NCBI RefSeq assembly: GCF_000317225.1
Contig: NZ_AJLL01000070.1
Location: 1-64,000, forward strand
Length of the DNA: 64,000 bases
Source: Fischerella thermalis PCC 7521
GTDB taxonomy: Bacteria; Cyanobacteriota; Cyanobacteriia; Cyanobacteriales; Nostocaceae
Direction: 5' to 3'
A model generated the notes under the pieces. That model was not told the origin of the DNA. It did no database searches and saw nothing but the letters and a program-made list of their open reading frames with translations. Positions 18,433 through 27,997 of this stretch are shown one piece after another. Each line of letters starts with the position of its first letter. Position 1 is the stretch's first letter. A program made the position numbers and the translations under genes.

Positions 18433-18460
18433 GACACGGAGATTTTTAGTTCTCCGTGTC
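18433..18460 (-). terminator. GACACGGAGA/TCTCCGTGTC hairpin
   Basis: Perfect 10-bp arms with an 8-nt loop (TTTTTAGT), 22 bp beyond the stop of the minus-strand gene 18483-18869. The outer sequence (CACCAAGACACAAAGACAC) is a common short repeat in these genomes. Confidence 0.5.
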
Positions 18461-18482
18461 GCATTATTTATTTATCTATTTT

Positions 18483-18869
18483 TTACTCAGAAGGATTACC
18501 GTCTCGCCGTCCCAGTTCGTAGACACCACAACCAATACAGGCGAGTATCCCCATACTAATTGCCCAACTGCGACCTAAACTTAATTCCACGCCCCAATTA
18601 CACAAAGCGCCAATGACAAGAAAAGGAATTATGCTGAACACTGAAGCGTAAAAGGCGTTCTGTGATTCTCTTGCCTGACGAGTTTTCTCAAATTCTGATT
18701 TACTAGTGTAGAGCGATCGCTCAGCAAAATTAAACCAGCGATTAAGTTGTTCAATAATCCATTCACTGACTGGTGAAAAACCTAAATATAGCGCCAAAGA
18801 CCACAAACTTGCGCCAGCGATAGCTACTGTATCTAAGTCAAAACTAAAAGGCAATATGTCAGTCAGCAT
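18483..18869 (-). CDS. Conserved hypothetical membrane protein
   Basis: 128 aa. It begins with a hydrophobic helix (DTVAIAGASLWSLALYLGF), then an amphipathic, charged middle (WIIEQLNRWFNFAERSLYTSKSEFEKTRQARESQ split by turns), then two more hydrophobic segments (FYASVFSIIPFLVIGALCNW and AISMGILACIGCGVYELG) and a polar tail. I do not recognise a named family. The composition and helix layout are those of a real small membrane protein. It lies divergent from nothing obvious and is probably a single-gene unit, given the hairpin behind it. Confidence 0.65.
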   Translation of the reverse strand: MLTDILPFSFDLDTVAIAGASLWSLALYLGFSPVSEWIIEQLNRWFNFAERSLYTSKSEFEKTRQARESQNAFYASVFSIIPFLVIGALCNWGVELSLGRSWAISMGILACIGCGVYELGRRDGNPSE

Positions 18870-19064
18870 GGTGTGAGAGTCCAGCGAATATCAAGTTTAG
18901 CTTCTATTTAACCTTATTTAACCTCTGAAGAAATTTTAATTTTAAACAAGGGATAAGGGATTGGGGAGAGGGAATATAAGGGAGATGGGGAGGTGGGGGA
19001 GACAAGGGAGAAATATTACTTTTTTGTCCTCCTTATCCCCCGTGTCCCGATCCCCGACCACCAA

Positions 19065-19904
19065 TTACAAATCAGGCGGTAAAATGACGTTATCAATGGC
19101 ATGAATCACGCCATTGCTGCCTTTTATATCCGGTTGGATTACTTTAGCATCGTTAACCATCACATCTTGAGGGCTATTAACCTTGACGCTAATAGGTCCA
19201 CCTTCAACGCTTTTGACTTCGCCAGACTTCAAATCATTGGATAATACCTGACCAGGTACTACATGGTAGGTCAAAATCTTCACCAATACTTCTTTATTCT
19301 CTGGCCTCAACAATTCTTGTACGGCATCTTGGGGTAATTTGGCAAAAGCAGCATCAGTGGGCGCAAAAACTGTGAATGGTCCCTGACCTTGGAGAATATC
19401 TACTAATCCCGCTGCTTTTAAAGCTTTGGTTAAAACTGTAAATTGTTTATTTGATTCTGCCAATGCTATTAAAGTTTTGTCTCCAGTACCAGCTTCTGGT
19501 GGTGGAGGTGGAGTTGTTTGGGTTCCTGGTTGTGAAGGTGTTGTTTCAGGAGTGGTAGGTACAACTGGGGTCTCCGGACTAGGTACACTGCGGCGACGGT
19601 TATATGGAGGTTCGTTGAAAATACTCGGACTAGGATTGAGAACCCCGCTTCCACTATTTGTTTGTGCTATCGTTTTTTTTGAATTTAGGGCATTACCCTT
19701 TGTTTGTTGTACTGACTTATCAAGTGTGTAGTTAGGGTTTGCTAAAATACCCTGACTACGATTATAGGGCGATTCTTGAAAAATACTCGGACTGGGATTT
19801 AATACCTGGTTTGCCCCTACAGGCAAACCTATCAGAAGACTGATGCCCGTTACTCCCACCACACCAGACAATTTGGTCAGCAAATTGCTATAATTTAGGT
19901 TCAT
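19065..19904 (-). CDS. Fasciclin (FAS1) domain secreted protein
   Basis: 279 aa. Residues 1-30 form a signal peptide (LSGVVGVTGISLLIGLPVGA). A variable linker (32-145) holds two copies of the phrase VLNPSPSIF.E.PYNR, so it arose by duplication, and then a Pro/Thr-rich spacer. The FAS1 domain spans about 148-279, with TLIALAESNKQFTVLTKAL, QGPFTVFAPTDAAFAKLP (H1 motif) and LTYHVVPGQVL (the YH motif). FAS1 proteins act in adhesion at the cell surface. The gene is alone on the minus strand. Confidence 0.92.
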   Translation of the reverse strand: MNLNYSNLLTKLSGVVGVTGISLLIGLPVGANQVLNPSPSIFQESPYNRSQGILANPNYTLDKSVQQTKGNALNSKKTIAQTNSGSGVLNPSPSIFNEPPYNRRRSVPSPETPVVPTTPETTPSQPGTQTTPPPPPEAGTGDKTLIALAESNKQFTVLTKALKAAGLVDILQGQGPFTVFAPTDAAFAKLPQDAVQELLRPENKEVLVKILTYHVVPGQVLSNDLKSGEVKSVEGGPISVKVNSPQDVMVNDAKVIQPDIKGSNGVIHAIDNVILPPDL

Positions 19905-20236
19905 AAATTTTGTTTGGCTTTAATTTCTACAGATTACATAAAGACTTATAACATTTCGCTATACAAAAAATCTAACCACAGAAATAGGATTTTTTATCAT
20001 TAAGTGGATGTGTGATTAGAGATGAATATTTTTCATTTACCGTGACTGAATAATTATCAAATTTTTTTCCAACAAAAATTGGGATTTATCATGGGTGATA
20101 TAAAAATATCCAAGTGACTATTGACAATCAACCAATGACTAATGACACCAAAGTTTTGGGAGAGAATCAATAAAATTAATTTTTGTAAAGCTACAATTGT
20201 AAAATAAAACAATTCACCAATTGCAGGATTGGAAAA
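19905..20236. other. AT-rich divergent intergenic region
   Basis: Between the fasciclin gene and the GST gene. A 65-codon minus-strand frame lies here but is AT-rich with poor coding character and is not accepted. I see no strong hairpin; both promoters should lie here. Confidence 0.45.
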
Positions 20237-21034
20237 ATGCTGGAATTGTACCAATTTGAACTATCTCAATACTCAGAAAAAGTTCGTCTGATTCTCGATT
20301 ACAAGGGTCTACAATATCGTAAAATTGAAGTCACACCTGGAATTGGACAGGTAGAACTTTTTCGGTTAACTGGTCAAACAGAAGTACCAGTACTGAAGGA
20401 TGGTTATAAGTATATTGTTGATTCTACGGAAATAGCTAAGTATTTAGACTTGCATTATCCTGAGCGCCCACTTATACCGCAAGATGGCAAACAACGGGGT
20501 TTATGCTTAATGATGGAAGAATGGGCTGATGAATCCATTGGTATCAAAGGACGCAAAGCCCTGTTTTCTGCCATCAGTCAAGATCAAAGTTTCCGAAAAG
20601 CTTTGTTACCAACTTCTGTCCCAGATGTTTTCAAAACTTTTGTTGGAGAAGTACCTAACGATTTGCTCAAAGTTTTAGGTTTTGGAGTAGGTTACACTCC
20701 AGAGGTAGTCAAAAAAGCCATTACCGACTTGCAGCAAGATTTAGAAGCTTTATGTCTGCTATTGGCAGATAGTCCCTATTTGTTGGGAGATCAACCTACT
20801 CTTGCTGACTTAGCAGTTGCAGGTTTATCGATTTTATTAAAGTTTCCCGATGGTCCTTATTTGGATTTACCAGTATCTTTACGAGGCAAAGGAGCACCTG
20901 GTTTGGCAGATAATCCTGCCTATGAACCATTTTTTGCGTGGCGTGATCGCCTTTACGCCGAATTTCGTAAACCACTAGTAGATTTTAAAGCAAGTACAGG
21001 CGCAACTGCACCAACTTCGATTGAAATTGAATAG
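20237..21034 (+). CDS. Glutathione S-transferase family protein
   Basis: 265 aa. The N-terminal thioredoxin-like domain reads MLELYQFELSQYSEKVRLIL, with the catalytic region QYSEKVR, then QTEVPVLKDG (the conserved cis-Pro) and DSTEIAKYLD. The C-terminal all-alpha domain includes LLGDQPTLADLAVAGLSIL, the GST N-capping and hydrophobic-staple motif. The catalytic position carries Ser (QYSEK) and no Cys, which suggests transferase rather than glutaredoxin-type action. It is somewhat longer than typical GSTs (about 200-230 aa) because of a mid-domain insertion. Substrate unknown. Confidence 0.86.
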   Translation: MLELYQFELSQYSEKVRLILDYKGLQYRKIEVTPGIGQVELFRLTGQTEVPVLKDGYKYIVDSTEIAKYLDLHYPERPLIPQDGKQRGLCLMMEEWADESIGIKGRKALFSAISQDQSFRKALLPTSVPDVFKTFVGEVPNDLLKVLGFGVGYTPEVVKKAITDLQQDLEALCLLLADSPYLLGDQPTLADLAVAGLSILLKFPDGPYLDLPVSLRGKGAPGLADNPAYEPFFAWRDRLYAEFRKPLVDFKASTGATAPTSIEIE

Positions 21035-21166
21035 TTATTCAATAGTCAATGGTCAATTTTTATTGGTCATTGGTTTTTAACCACTAACAACCAACAAACA
21101 ACAAATAACTACCAACCATCAATAATTTCAACATAAAATAAGGCACGTAAGTATGTAATTAATGCG

Positions 21167-22906
21167 ATGACTTTAGGACAGCCATTAGGTTCAGTTACTC
21201 AAGGTTCCCTAACAGGCGGATTAGAAGTACGATTGCACCCCGATATTCTGGTAGAAGATATGCGAGTCGGTAAATTTTTAGTGGTGCAAGGGGTGCGATC
21301 GCGTTTTTTTTGTATGCTTACAGATGTGGCATTGGGAACCGCAAACCAAAGAATTATAGCCAATCCTCCTAGTTGGGAGGATACTTTTTTACGGGAAATT
21401 CTCGCTGGCAGTGGTACTTACGGTACTATTACTCTTGCACCAATGTTGATGTTTACTCCACCTTTGGAAGGTGGGGAGATGGGGGAATTGGGAGATGGGG
21501 AGAATGGCAGAGATTCAAAATCTCAAAATTTAAGTTCATTGGCATCATTTCAACCCCAAACAAGCACAACAATGGAGTTGATGCCAGTCAAAACTATTCC
21601 TAGCCATTTTAGCCAAGTTTATGATGCTTCGGTAGAAGATTTTCGCCGTGTATTTGGTTGGGAAGATGATCCCCAAAGAAAAAATTTCTCTATCGGTAAA
21701 CCACTGGATATGGATGTACCGGTTTGCTTAGATTTAAACCGTTTTGTGGAACGTAGCAATGGTGTCTTTGGCAAATCAGGAACTGGTAAATCCTTTTTAA
21801 CACGCCTACTTTTGGCTGGGACAATTCGCAAAAATGCCGCAGTAAATTTAATATTTGATATGCATTCTGAGTATGGCTGGGAAGCTGTTTCAGAAGGGAA
21901 ACAATTTAGCACTGTTAAAGGTTTAAAGCAATTATTTCCTAATAAAGTAGAGGTATATACTCTCGATCCTGAATCTACAAAGCGGCGTGGTGTTCCTCAC
22001 GCCCAAGAACTTTACCTCAGTTACGATCAAATTGAAGTAGAAGATATTAAATTATGCTCTCGCGATTTAGGGCTTTCAGACGCCAGCATAGACAATGCTA
22101 ATATTCTGTTTGCAGAGTTTGGTAAGTCTTGGATTCTGCAATTGTTGAGTATGACTAATGAAGAAATCAAGCTGCTGTGCGAAGAGAAGCGGGGACACCA
22201 AGGTTCAATTACCGCATTACAGCGTAAACTGTTTCGCTTAGAAAATTTAAAATACATGCGCGCAGCTTGTCCCCATAACTATGTTAATCAAGTTTTGCGA
22301 TCGCTTGAAGCAGGTAAGAACGTTGTTATTGAGTTTGGTTCGCAATCGGATATGCTTTCGTACATGTTGGTGACAAACATGATTACTCGCCGCATTCACC
22401 AACATTATGTCAGCAAAGCCGAAAAGTTTTTACAAACCAAAAATCCCAACGATAAACCAACGCAGTTAATGATTACTATCGAAGAAGCGCATCGCTTCTT
22501 AGATCCTGCGATCGTCCAAAGTACTATTTTTGGGACAATCGCTCGGGAAATGCGAAAATATTTTGTCACGCTGTTGGTAGTAGACCAGCGCCCATCTGGA
22601 ATTGATAATGAAGTCATGTCTCAAATTGGGACTCGCGTCACTGCTTTGTTGAATGATGAAAAAGACATCGACGCGATTTTTACAGGGGTAGCTGGTGCTG
22701 GTGCTTTGAAGTCGGTATTGGCAAAGTTAGATTCTAAGCAACAAGCTTTAATTTTAGGTCATGCTGTACCTATGCCTGTTGTGGTGCGTACTCGTCCTTA
22801 CGATTCTGTTTTCTATCAGGAAATTGGCGATGTTGCTTGGGAAGAGAAATCAGATGAGGAGGTTTTTGCGGCTGCGGAATTGGCGAAGGCGGATTTGGGG
22901 TTTTGA
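21167..22906 (+). CDS. HerA/DUF87-type ATP-binding protein
   Basis: 579 aa. It has a Walker A motif GVFGKSGTGKSFLTRLL at about 200-216, a Walker B region with LMITIEEAHRFLDP at about 438-451, and DQRPSGIDNEVMSQIGTR near 477-494. This is the HerA/FtsK superfamily layout with a beta-barrel-like N-terminal domain. HerA relatives pump DNA with a NurA nuclease; no nurA is adjacent, and such cyanobacterial proteins stand alone, so the role is open. Residues 100-125 (GGEMGELGDGENG region) are encoded by GGGGAGATGGGG repeats and are probably a late insertion. Confidence 0.82.
   Translation: MTLGQPLGSVTQGSLTGGLEVRLHPDILVEDMRVGKFLVVQGVRSRFFCMLTDVALGTANQRIIANPPSWEDTFLREILAGSGTYGTITLAPMLMFTPPLEGGEMGELGDGENGRDSKSQNLSSLASFQPQTSTTMELMPVKTIPSHFSQVYDASVEDFRRVFGWEDDPQRKNFSIGKPLDMDVPVCLDLNRFVERSNGVFGKSGTGKSFLTRLLLAGTIRKNAAVNLIFDMHSEYGWEAVSEGKQFSTVKGLKQLFPNKVEVYTLDPESTKRRGVPHAQELYLSYDQIEVEDIKLCSRDLGLSDASIDNANILFAEFGKSWILQLLSMTNEEIKLLCEEKRGHQGSITALQRKLFRLENLKYMRAACPHNYVNQVLRSLEAGKNVVIEFGSQSDMLSYMLVTNMITRRIHQHYVSKAEKFLQTKNPNDKPTQLMITIEEAHRFLDPAIVQSTIFGTIAREMRKYFVTLLVVDQRPSGIDNEVMSQIGTRVTALLNDEKDIDAIFTGVAGAGALKSVLAKLDSKQQALILGHAVPMPVVVRTRPYDSVFYQEIGDVAWEEKSDEEVFAAAELAKADLGF
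21469..21510. repeat. GGGGAGATGGGG-type repeat inside the HerA-type gene
   Basis: The coding strand reads GGTGGGGAGATGGGGGAATTGG and continues with GGAGATGGGGAG; this matches the purine-rich short repeats found between genes at 18960-19015 and 16935-16965. It encodes a Gly/Glu-rich loop in frame. Confidence 0.8.
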
Positions 22907-23068
22907 GACAAATATGATGTTTAATAAATCGAATACCGATGCACACGGATGAACACGGATGGTTGTAGATGGTTTTTTCGTTGGTGGAGGATATGTGATT
23001 GCTATTTTTCTACTCTTTACCACTAAATACTAACTACTAACTACTAACCACTAACTATTAACTATTAA

Positions 23069-23686
23069 CTAATCAAAGTCTGCTGGTAGATTTGGATTGC
23101 GGTAATGTTGAAATAGTTTGGTGATTTGTGCTGGTGTTACACGCCCAATAGAGAGTTCTGGAATTTCACTTTCCGGGAAAAATCCGACTGCTTCTGTTTC
23201 AATACTGGGTGTGGGAGAACCACCTAAAAGTTCGCACAGAAAAAATAGTTTGTAAATATAGTGGGGATAGGGTGGGTGTCCTTGTCTGTCTCTGTCATAT
23301 ACTGCTAGGAGTTTGACTGCGCGGGTAAGATATCCTGATTCTTCAAAAATTTCTTTGACGACTACTTCACTGGGTGAAAAACCAATATCGGCCCAGCCAC
23401 CAGGTAAAGTCCAACAACCATCAACTCTTTCTTTCACTAGTAAAATACAATCGTCGCGAAATACTGCACCACGCACATCAACTTTGGGAGTAGCATATCC
23501 AACATCTCGGTCAAATAGATCCAAGATATAACTAAGTTCAGCTTTGGTGTGAGTTGCCAAAATTTCGGCTGCGATCGCTTGTATTGATTGAAAGCGTTCT
23601 ATATCATACGGATTTTCGGAAAAAGTCAGCCCAGTTTGAGCGATCGCTTGTAATTTCTGCGCCCATTCTAACCATTTGGGTTGCAT
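23069..23686 (-). CDS. Nudix hydrolase
   Basis: 205 aa from the ATG at 23686 (MQPKWLEWAQKLQAIAQTGL). A longer frame up to 23854 would add an Arg/Gly/Gln-rich stretch encoded by repeats, so I reject that start. The N-terminal helical region (1-60) matches the NUDIX hydrolase N-terminal domain. The Nudix box is LPGGWADIGFSPSEVVVKEI followed by FEESGYL. The catalytic EIFEES glutamates are kept, but the Glu of the canonical G-x5-E is Phe here and the Arg of REUxEE is Lys. Substrate unknown; ADP-ribose or other nucleoside diphosphate-linked compounds are typical. Confidence 0.88.
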   Translation of the reverse strand: MQPKWLEWAQKLQAIAQTGLTFSENPYDIERFQSIQAIAAEILATHTKAELSYILDLFDRDVGYATPKVDVRGAVFRDDCILLVKERVDGCWTLPGGWADIGFSPSEVVVKEIFEESGYLTRAVKLLAVYDRDRQGHPPYPHYIYKLFFLCELLGGSPTPSIETEAVGFFPESEIPELSIGRVTPAQITKLFQHYRNPNLPADFD

Positions 23687-23689
23687 ATT

Positions 23690-23850
23690 TTTTTGAGGAT
23701 AGGGGGTTGGGGAATTAGAGATAGGGAGTGTGGGAAGTGTGGGGAGTGGGGGGAGATTGGGAAAAAGATTCCTTCCTTGTCCTCTTTGTCTCCCGTTTTC
23801 TCTTTGTCTCCCGTTTTCTCTTTGTCTTCCTTGTCTTCCCTGTCCCCTAC
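23690..23850. repeat. Purine/pyrimidine-rich short-repeat region
   Basis: The plus strand has GGGAGTGTGGGAAGTGTGGGG followed by repeated TTTCTCTTTGTCTCCCG units (three related copies, about 23785-23830). It lies between the Nudix gene and pgk, and open in one frame it mimics an N-terminal extension of the Nudix protein. Confidence 0.7.
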
Positions 23851-23857
23851 TCACTAA

Positions 23858-25060
23858 TTACGCTTCATCCAAAGCAGCAATTCCAGGTAATACCTTACCT
23901 TCCAGTAACTCCAAGCTAGCGCCGCCACCGGTGGAAATGTGGCTCATTTGGTCAGCTAAACCGACTTTTTCGACGGCTGCTACAGAGTCACCACCACCGA
24001 TGATAGTGGTAGCACCATTTTTGCTGAGGTCAGCCAAAGTCCGGGCGATCGCTTCTGTACCAACGGCGAATTTATCAAACTCAAACACACCCATCGGTCC
24101 ATTCCAAACGACTGTCTTACAGTCAGCCAAAGCCTCTTGGAACAATTTTACAGAATCGGGGCCAATATCCAAACCCATCCAACCATCGGGGATGTTCTCA
24201 ATACTAACGGTTTGAGAATTAGCATCAGCAGCAAAGTTATCAGCTACTACTACATCTGTAGGTAACAAAAAGGTGACGCCTTTTTCTTTGGCTTTAGCTT
24301 CCAAAGACTTAGCTAACTCTAGCTTGTCTTCTTCTACCAAAGACTTACCTACACTCAAACCACGGGCTTTGTAGAAAGTGAAAATCATCCCACCACCGAT
24401 GATCAGTTTGTCGCATTTTTCCAGCAGTGTTTCAATGACACCAATTTTACTGGAAACTTTGGAACCACCGATAATTGCAGCTAAAGGACGCTGGGGACTT
24501 TCAATCGCCCTTTGGAGGTACTGTAATTCTTTTTCCACCAAATATCCAGCCACACAAGGACTCAGGAATTGAGTTACGCCTTCAGTGGAAGCATGGGCGC
24601 GGTGGGCTGTACCAAAAGCGTCGTTAACATATAAATCAGCGTTAGCTGCTAATTTCTTGGCAAATTCGGGATCATTTTTTTCTTCTTCTTTGTAAAAACG
24701 AACGTTTTCTAACAACAGTACTTGCCCGTTTTGTAAAGCCTCGACTTTGGCAGCAACTTCATCACCGATACAGTCATCAGTTTTAACAACTTCTTGCCCC
24801 AATAACTCAGAAAGACGTTTAGCAACCGGAGTCAGACGCAATTTTTCATCTACACCCTTGGGACGCCCGAAATGGCTTGCTAGAATCACCTTAGCTCCCT
24901 TCTGCACCAAATCCTGGATAGTTGGTAGGGCAGCGCGGATGCGAGTATCATCTGTGATGTTACCAGCATCATCCACAGGTACGTTAAAATCAACCCGTAC
25001 AAACGCACGTTTTCCAGACAAGTCAGTTGCAGATAAATTTGCTAAAGTTTTCTTTGACAC
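23858..25060 (-). CDS. pgk: Phosphoglycerate kinase
   Basis: 400 aa, the standard bacterial PGK length. Family motifs are [14 protein letters not shown] (substrate-binding N-domain), [44 protein letters not shown] and [13 protein letters not shown] (nucleotide-binding C-domain). It catalyses 1,3-bisphosphoglycerate plus ADP to 3-phosphoglycerate plus ATP in glycolysis and, in reverse, in the Calvin cycle. The start is GTG at 25060, placed by a strong AGGAGG ribosome binding site (minus strand, 25069-25074) with 8-nt spacing. It stands alone. Confidence 0.98.
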   Translation of the reverse strand: MSKKTLANLSATDLSGKRAFVRVDFNVPVDDAGNITDDTRIRAALPTIQDLVQKGAKVILASHFGRPKGVDEKLRLTPVAKRLSELLGQEVVKTDDCIGDEVAAKVEALQNGQVLLLENVRFYKEEEKNDPEFAKKLAANADLYVNDAFGTAHRAHASTEGVTQFLSPCVAGYLVEKELQYLQRAIESPQRPLAAIIGGSKVSSKIGVIETLLEKCDKLIIGGGMIFTFYKARGLSVGKSLVEEDKLELAKSLEAKAKEKGVTFLLPTDVVVADNFAADANSQTVSIENIPDGWMGLDIGPDSVKLFQEALADCKTVVWNGPMGVFEFDKFAVGTEAIARTLADLSKNGATTIIGGGDSVAAVEKVGLADQMSHISTGGGASLELLEGKVLPGIAALDEA

Positions 25061-25278
25061 GTCACAAACCTCCTGATTGCCTTTTTGTTATGTTTTACAT
25101 TTAGTAGACCCTTTCTGTGATTGTACAGGAGTACGTGGTGCAAAGAATTGTTAAGTGATTAGTTTCTTATCAATTATCTGCGGTGACAATACCAAAACGT
25201 ATGGAGAAATAGTCATTTCCATGCTCTACCAAAAGCAGGAAGCAGAAAATAAACTCTATCAAGCAACTGGTGAATGCA

Positions 25279-25689
25279 ATGTTTAAAAAAGTTCTGTTTC
25301 CAATTGATCAAAGTCGGGAAACTCAGGAAGCATTTGATGTAGTGATTGATGTTGTCCAAAAGTATGGCAGCCGCTTGGTGCTTTTGAGTGTGGTGGAAGA
25401 ACCAAACACAGATGCGCCAAAGGAGGATGTTGTCATGTCCTCACCTGAGACTGTTGCCAAACTACTAGAAACTGCTAAAACCGCGTTTTCCCAGCAAGGA
25501 ATTCAAACTGAAACAATTGAAAGACAGGGCAAACCCGCGTTTGTAATTTGTGATGTGGCTGATGAAATAGAAGCAAATTTAATTGTCATGGGATGTCGGG
25601 GACTCGGATTAACTGACGAAGGCGCTCATGATAGCGTTACCAATCGTGTGATTAATCTGTCTCCTTGCCCAGTGTTGATTGTTCCGTAA
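25279..25689 (+). CDS. Universal stress protein (UspA family)
   Basis: 136 aa from the ATG at 25279 (MFKKVLFPIDQSRETQEAFD). A GTG at 25270 is an alternative start. The fold starts with KVLFPIDQS and ends with the family nucleotide-binding region IVMGCRGLGLTDEGAHDS and the terminal CPVLIVP. The usual G-2x-G-9x-G(S/T) loop is partly kept (GCRG, then HDS in place of GS), so ATP binding is not certain. UspA proteins accumulate under stress. The gene is divergent from pgk. Confidence 0.85.
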   Translation: MFKKVLFPIDQSRETQEAFDVVIDVVQKYGSRLVLLSVVEEPNTDAPKEDVVMSSPETVAKLLETAKTAFSQQGIQTETIERQGKPAFVICDVADEIEANLIVMGCRGLGLTDEGAHDSVTNRVINLSPCPVLIVP

Positions 25690-25732
25690 TTGGGTGTAGG
25701 GGAGAAGGAAAGAAGGACACGGGAGAAATTTT

Positions 25733-25787
25733 TCTCCCCATCACCCCATCTCCCCATCTCCCCACCACCCCACCACCCCACCACCCC
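25733..25787. repeat. CCCCATCACCCC/CCCCACCA tandem short repeats
   Basis: Tandem TCTCCCCA and CCCCACCA units run right up to the stop codon of the minus-strand surface-protein gene. It is pyrimidine-rich on the plus strand and is the same repeat class that has entered coding sequence elsewhere in the window. Confidence 0.85.
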
Positions 25788-27722
25788 TTAATCAACCGTG
25801 ACCCGGAAGCGAATCAAACCAGTCTGTCCACCGGGAATGTTAGCTGGTCCAACAACCACTGCACCTTGATTGTTGCTACCACCACAAATATCGGCAAAGT
25901 CCTGTAATGGTGCTAAAGGTGATAGAAATTGTCCTTGATTGTTAATTCCATCCACGGAAAGGCTATTAGAGACATAGCTTGTACCTGTTGGAATCAGATC
26001 ACACAAGCGAGTATTTTGCAGTTGCTGAGTGCCATCAGCCAGAAAATAAACTGTGTACTCAACTTGATCACCACTGTTCAAAGGTGGTTGGAGATTAATT
26101 TGACCAACAGGCGATCGCCCAGCTTGCTGTAATCTGTCGTCATCATTACTATTGGGGTCATTGATAAAAGTGTTGAAGCTGATACCATTGATCGGCTGAC
26201 CGTTTCTCAAAGCATTAGTAATGCGCTTAACTATCCGCAGATTGGTTTCTCCAGACGATCCAGCCTGACCGGGACGGAAACCAAAATCAATACTGAGATT
26301 TTCTGAGTTGGGGTCAGTGATATTAGCCGTTAAAGTCGTGTTGGTTGTAGCTGTGAAGTCACTTGGTTGTGTCACCTCTACAGTATAGTTACCTGGTTGT
26401 AAACCAGTAAATAAATAATTACCGTTGTTATCAGTACGAGTTGTGCCAACAACCTCTCCAGTATTATTGCGGAGAGTTAAAGTCACATTAGCTATTCCCG
26501 TTTCACCAGTATCAGGAGTGCCGTTGTTATTTCTATCTATGAAAACAAAATCACCAATTGCACCACCAGGCGGTCGGCGTAAGCCAAAATCGACGTTATC
26601 TAAGGATTGACCAGAAGTGAGATTGACGTCGATTTGCCTATTCCCGGTAGTCACTTCTGGCAAGTTAAAGGGAGGGTTGACAGTAACTCTATAAGAACCT
26701 GCTGGTAAATCGCTGAAGGAATAATTCCCGTTATTATTGGTGGTTGTCGTCTGGGTGATATCATCAGGAGTACCGAACTGTCCATCAGGGCCAGGCTGAG
26801 TGAGGGTGACGATGACATTGTCAACTCCTGGTTCGCCTGGGTCTTGTTGACCGTTACCATTGCGATCATTAAAGACAGTATCACCTATAGAACCTCTTGC
26901 CGAAGGCGCACAGATAGTTATATCAGCAACACCAATAGTTTCATCTTGTTGAGGTTGTTGGTTTTCGGCGTACGGCAAAGGTCCACTCTCGTAGACAATG
27001 CGAATTTGGGTGACAGGTTGAGCAAATGTCGCAAAAACATTACCTAAATTCCGATCATTAGGTGAATTTCCTGGTCCCACACGCGGATCGGCTCCCCGCG
27101 CCACATTACTGCTAACTATTTGGTTAACAGAACCAGGTCCGATATTGGTAAGGGTAACGGGTACATTTTGACCTTGATTGAATGCAGTGACAGTGATTTG
27201 ATCCTGAAATGGAGGCTCATTTGGTCGATCGCGGTCCACATCCAAGAAGGTAAGAGGAACAGGCAAAGTCACTGGTCGGGCAAAAGTGATAGTGAGCGTT
27301 GAAGTGCCTTGCCGATAGTTTACGGTTGAACTTTGTTGTGAAGCATCTATTCCCCAGCGCAAATAGGGACTATTAATACCACCGTAAGGTCCAGGAGCAA
27401 CTCCATAGGGAACCGCACCCAGGTTTCCCGGAGAGTTCTCCGGTGATTGATCTCGGATAAATCCTACTGGGTTTTCCGTCATCTGAAAATTAGTACTGAC
27501 GCCCCCAATGTCGAAAGTTTGATTAAAATTTGCCGTTTGGAAATTAGTCGTTCCCCAGTTGAGAGTTGCTTGTGTTGTACCAGCTGGACAACTTGTTTGT
27601 TGTGCTACAACTTTTTGACTGGAAATAATTCCTTGTAGGGGAATTTGGGGAATAGCCAATAGCACTGCTAACAGCGTACTCCCACAAGGATGAAAATTTA
27701 AATGTTTAAATAGAGCTTTCAT
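25788..27722 (-). CDS. Secreted SdrD B-repeat/DUF11-type surface protein
   Basis: 644 aa. There is a signal peptide (about 1-40, ending VVAQ), then a beta-rich N-terminal domain (45-275). Two SdrD B-like repeats follow: 277-383 (GSIGDTVFNDRNGNGQQDPG) and 387-484 (GAIGDFVFIDRNNNGTPDTG). In staphylococci these Asp/Asn-rich D-x-N-x-N-G loops bind Ca2+. The C-terminal part (493-644) looks like a DUF11 domain (GDQVEYTVYFLADGT, CDLIPTGTSYVSNSLSV). There is no membrane anchor or sortase motif. It is the last of four same-strand genes that all encode exported proteins. Confidence 0.82.
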   Translation of the reverse strand: MKALFKHLNFHPCGSTLLAVLLAIPQIPLQGIISSQKVVAQQTSCPAGTTQATLNWGTTNFQTANFNQTFDIGGVSTNFQMTENPVGFIRDQSPENSPGNLGAVPYGVAPGPYGGINSPYLRWGIDASQQSSTVNYRQGTSTLTITFARPVTLPVPLTFLDVDRDRPNEPPFQDQITVTAFNQGQNVPVTLTNIGPGSVNQIVSSNVARGADPRVGPGNSPNDRNLGNVFATFAQPVTQIRIVYESGPLPYAENQQPQQDETIGVADITICAPSARGSIGDTVFNDRNGNGQQDPGEPGVDNVIVTLTQPGPDGQFGTPDDITQTTTTNNNGNYSFSDLPAGSYRVTVNPPFNLPEVTTGNRQIDVNLTSGQSLDNVDFGLRRPPGGAIGDFVFIDRNNNGTPDTGETGIANVTLTLRNNTGEVVGTTRTDNNGNYLFTGLQPGNYTVEVTQPSDFTATTNTTLTANITDPNSENLSIDFGFRPGQAGSSGETNLRIVKRITNALRNGQPINGISFNTFINDPNSNDDDRLQQAGRSPVGQINLQPPLNSGDQVEYTVYFLADGTQQLQNTRLCDLIPTGTSYVSNSLSVDGINNQGQFLSPLAPLQDFADICGGSNNQGAVVVGPANIPGGQTGLIRFRVTVD

Positions 27723-27778
27723 TTGTTAGTTCCTAAATATTTGATTTGAAGGCGTTGCATAAAATGGAGATGAATGAT

Positions 27779-27815
27779 GAACCGCCATAGACGCCAAGAG
27801 CGCCAAGAATTAAGT
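27779..27815. repeat. CGCCAAGA short tandem repeat
   Basis: AACCGCCATAGACGCCAAGAG followed by CGCCAAGAATTAAG, a degenerate octamer-type repeat between two genes of the surface operon. A matching copy (CAACCGCCAAGACGCCAAG) lies at about 47927-47948. Confidence 0.7.
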
Positions 27816-27997
27816 TTTTCAAATAAAAGAGAAAATAAGATCATCCCGCTTTCTCTACAACGCCCATTTGAAAATAGGGGTTAGTTAGTGGTTAATTGTT
27901 AGTTGTTGGTGGTTAGTTGTTTGTGGTTATTCGCCACTCCTCACACTCCACCCTACGGGAAGCCGCGCAAAGCGCGTCTACACACTCCCCACACTCC

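Noticed and set aside
21167-22906. HerA-NurA defence pair
   Set aside because: The HerA-type gene is alone; the neighbouring genes are a GST and a Nudix hydrolase, with no NurA-like nuclease.
25735-25787. Possible CRISPR or iteron array
   Set aside because: The CCCCACCA/CCCCATC units are low-complexity STRRs of the type seen between many genes.
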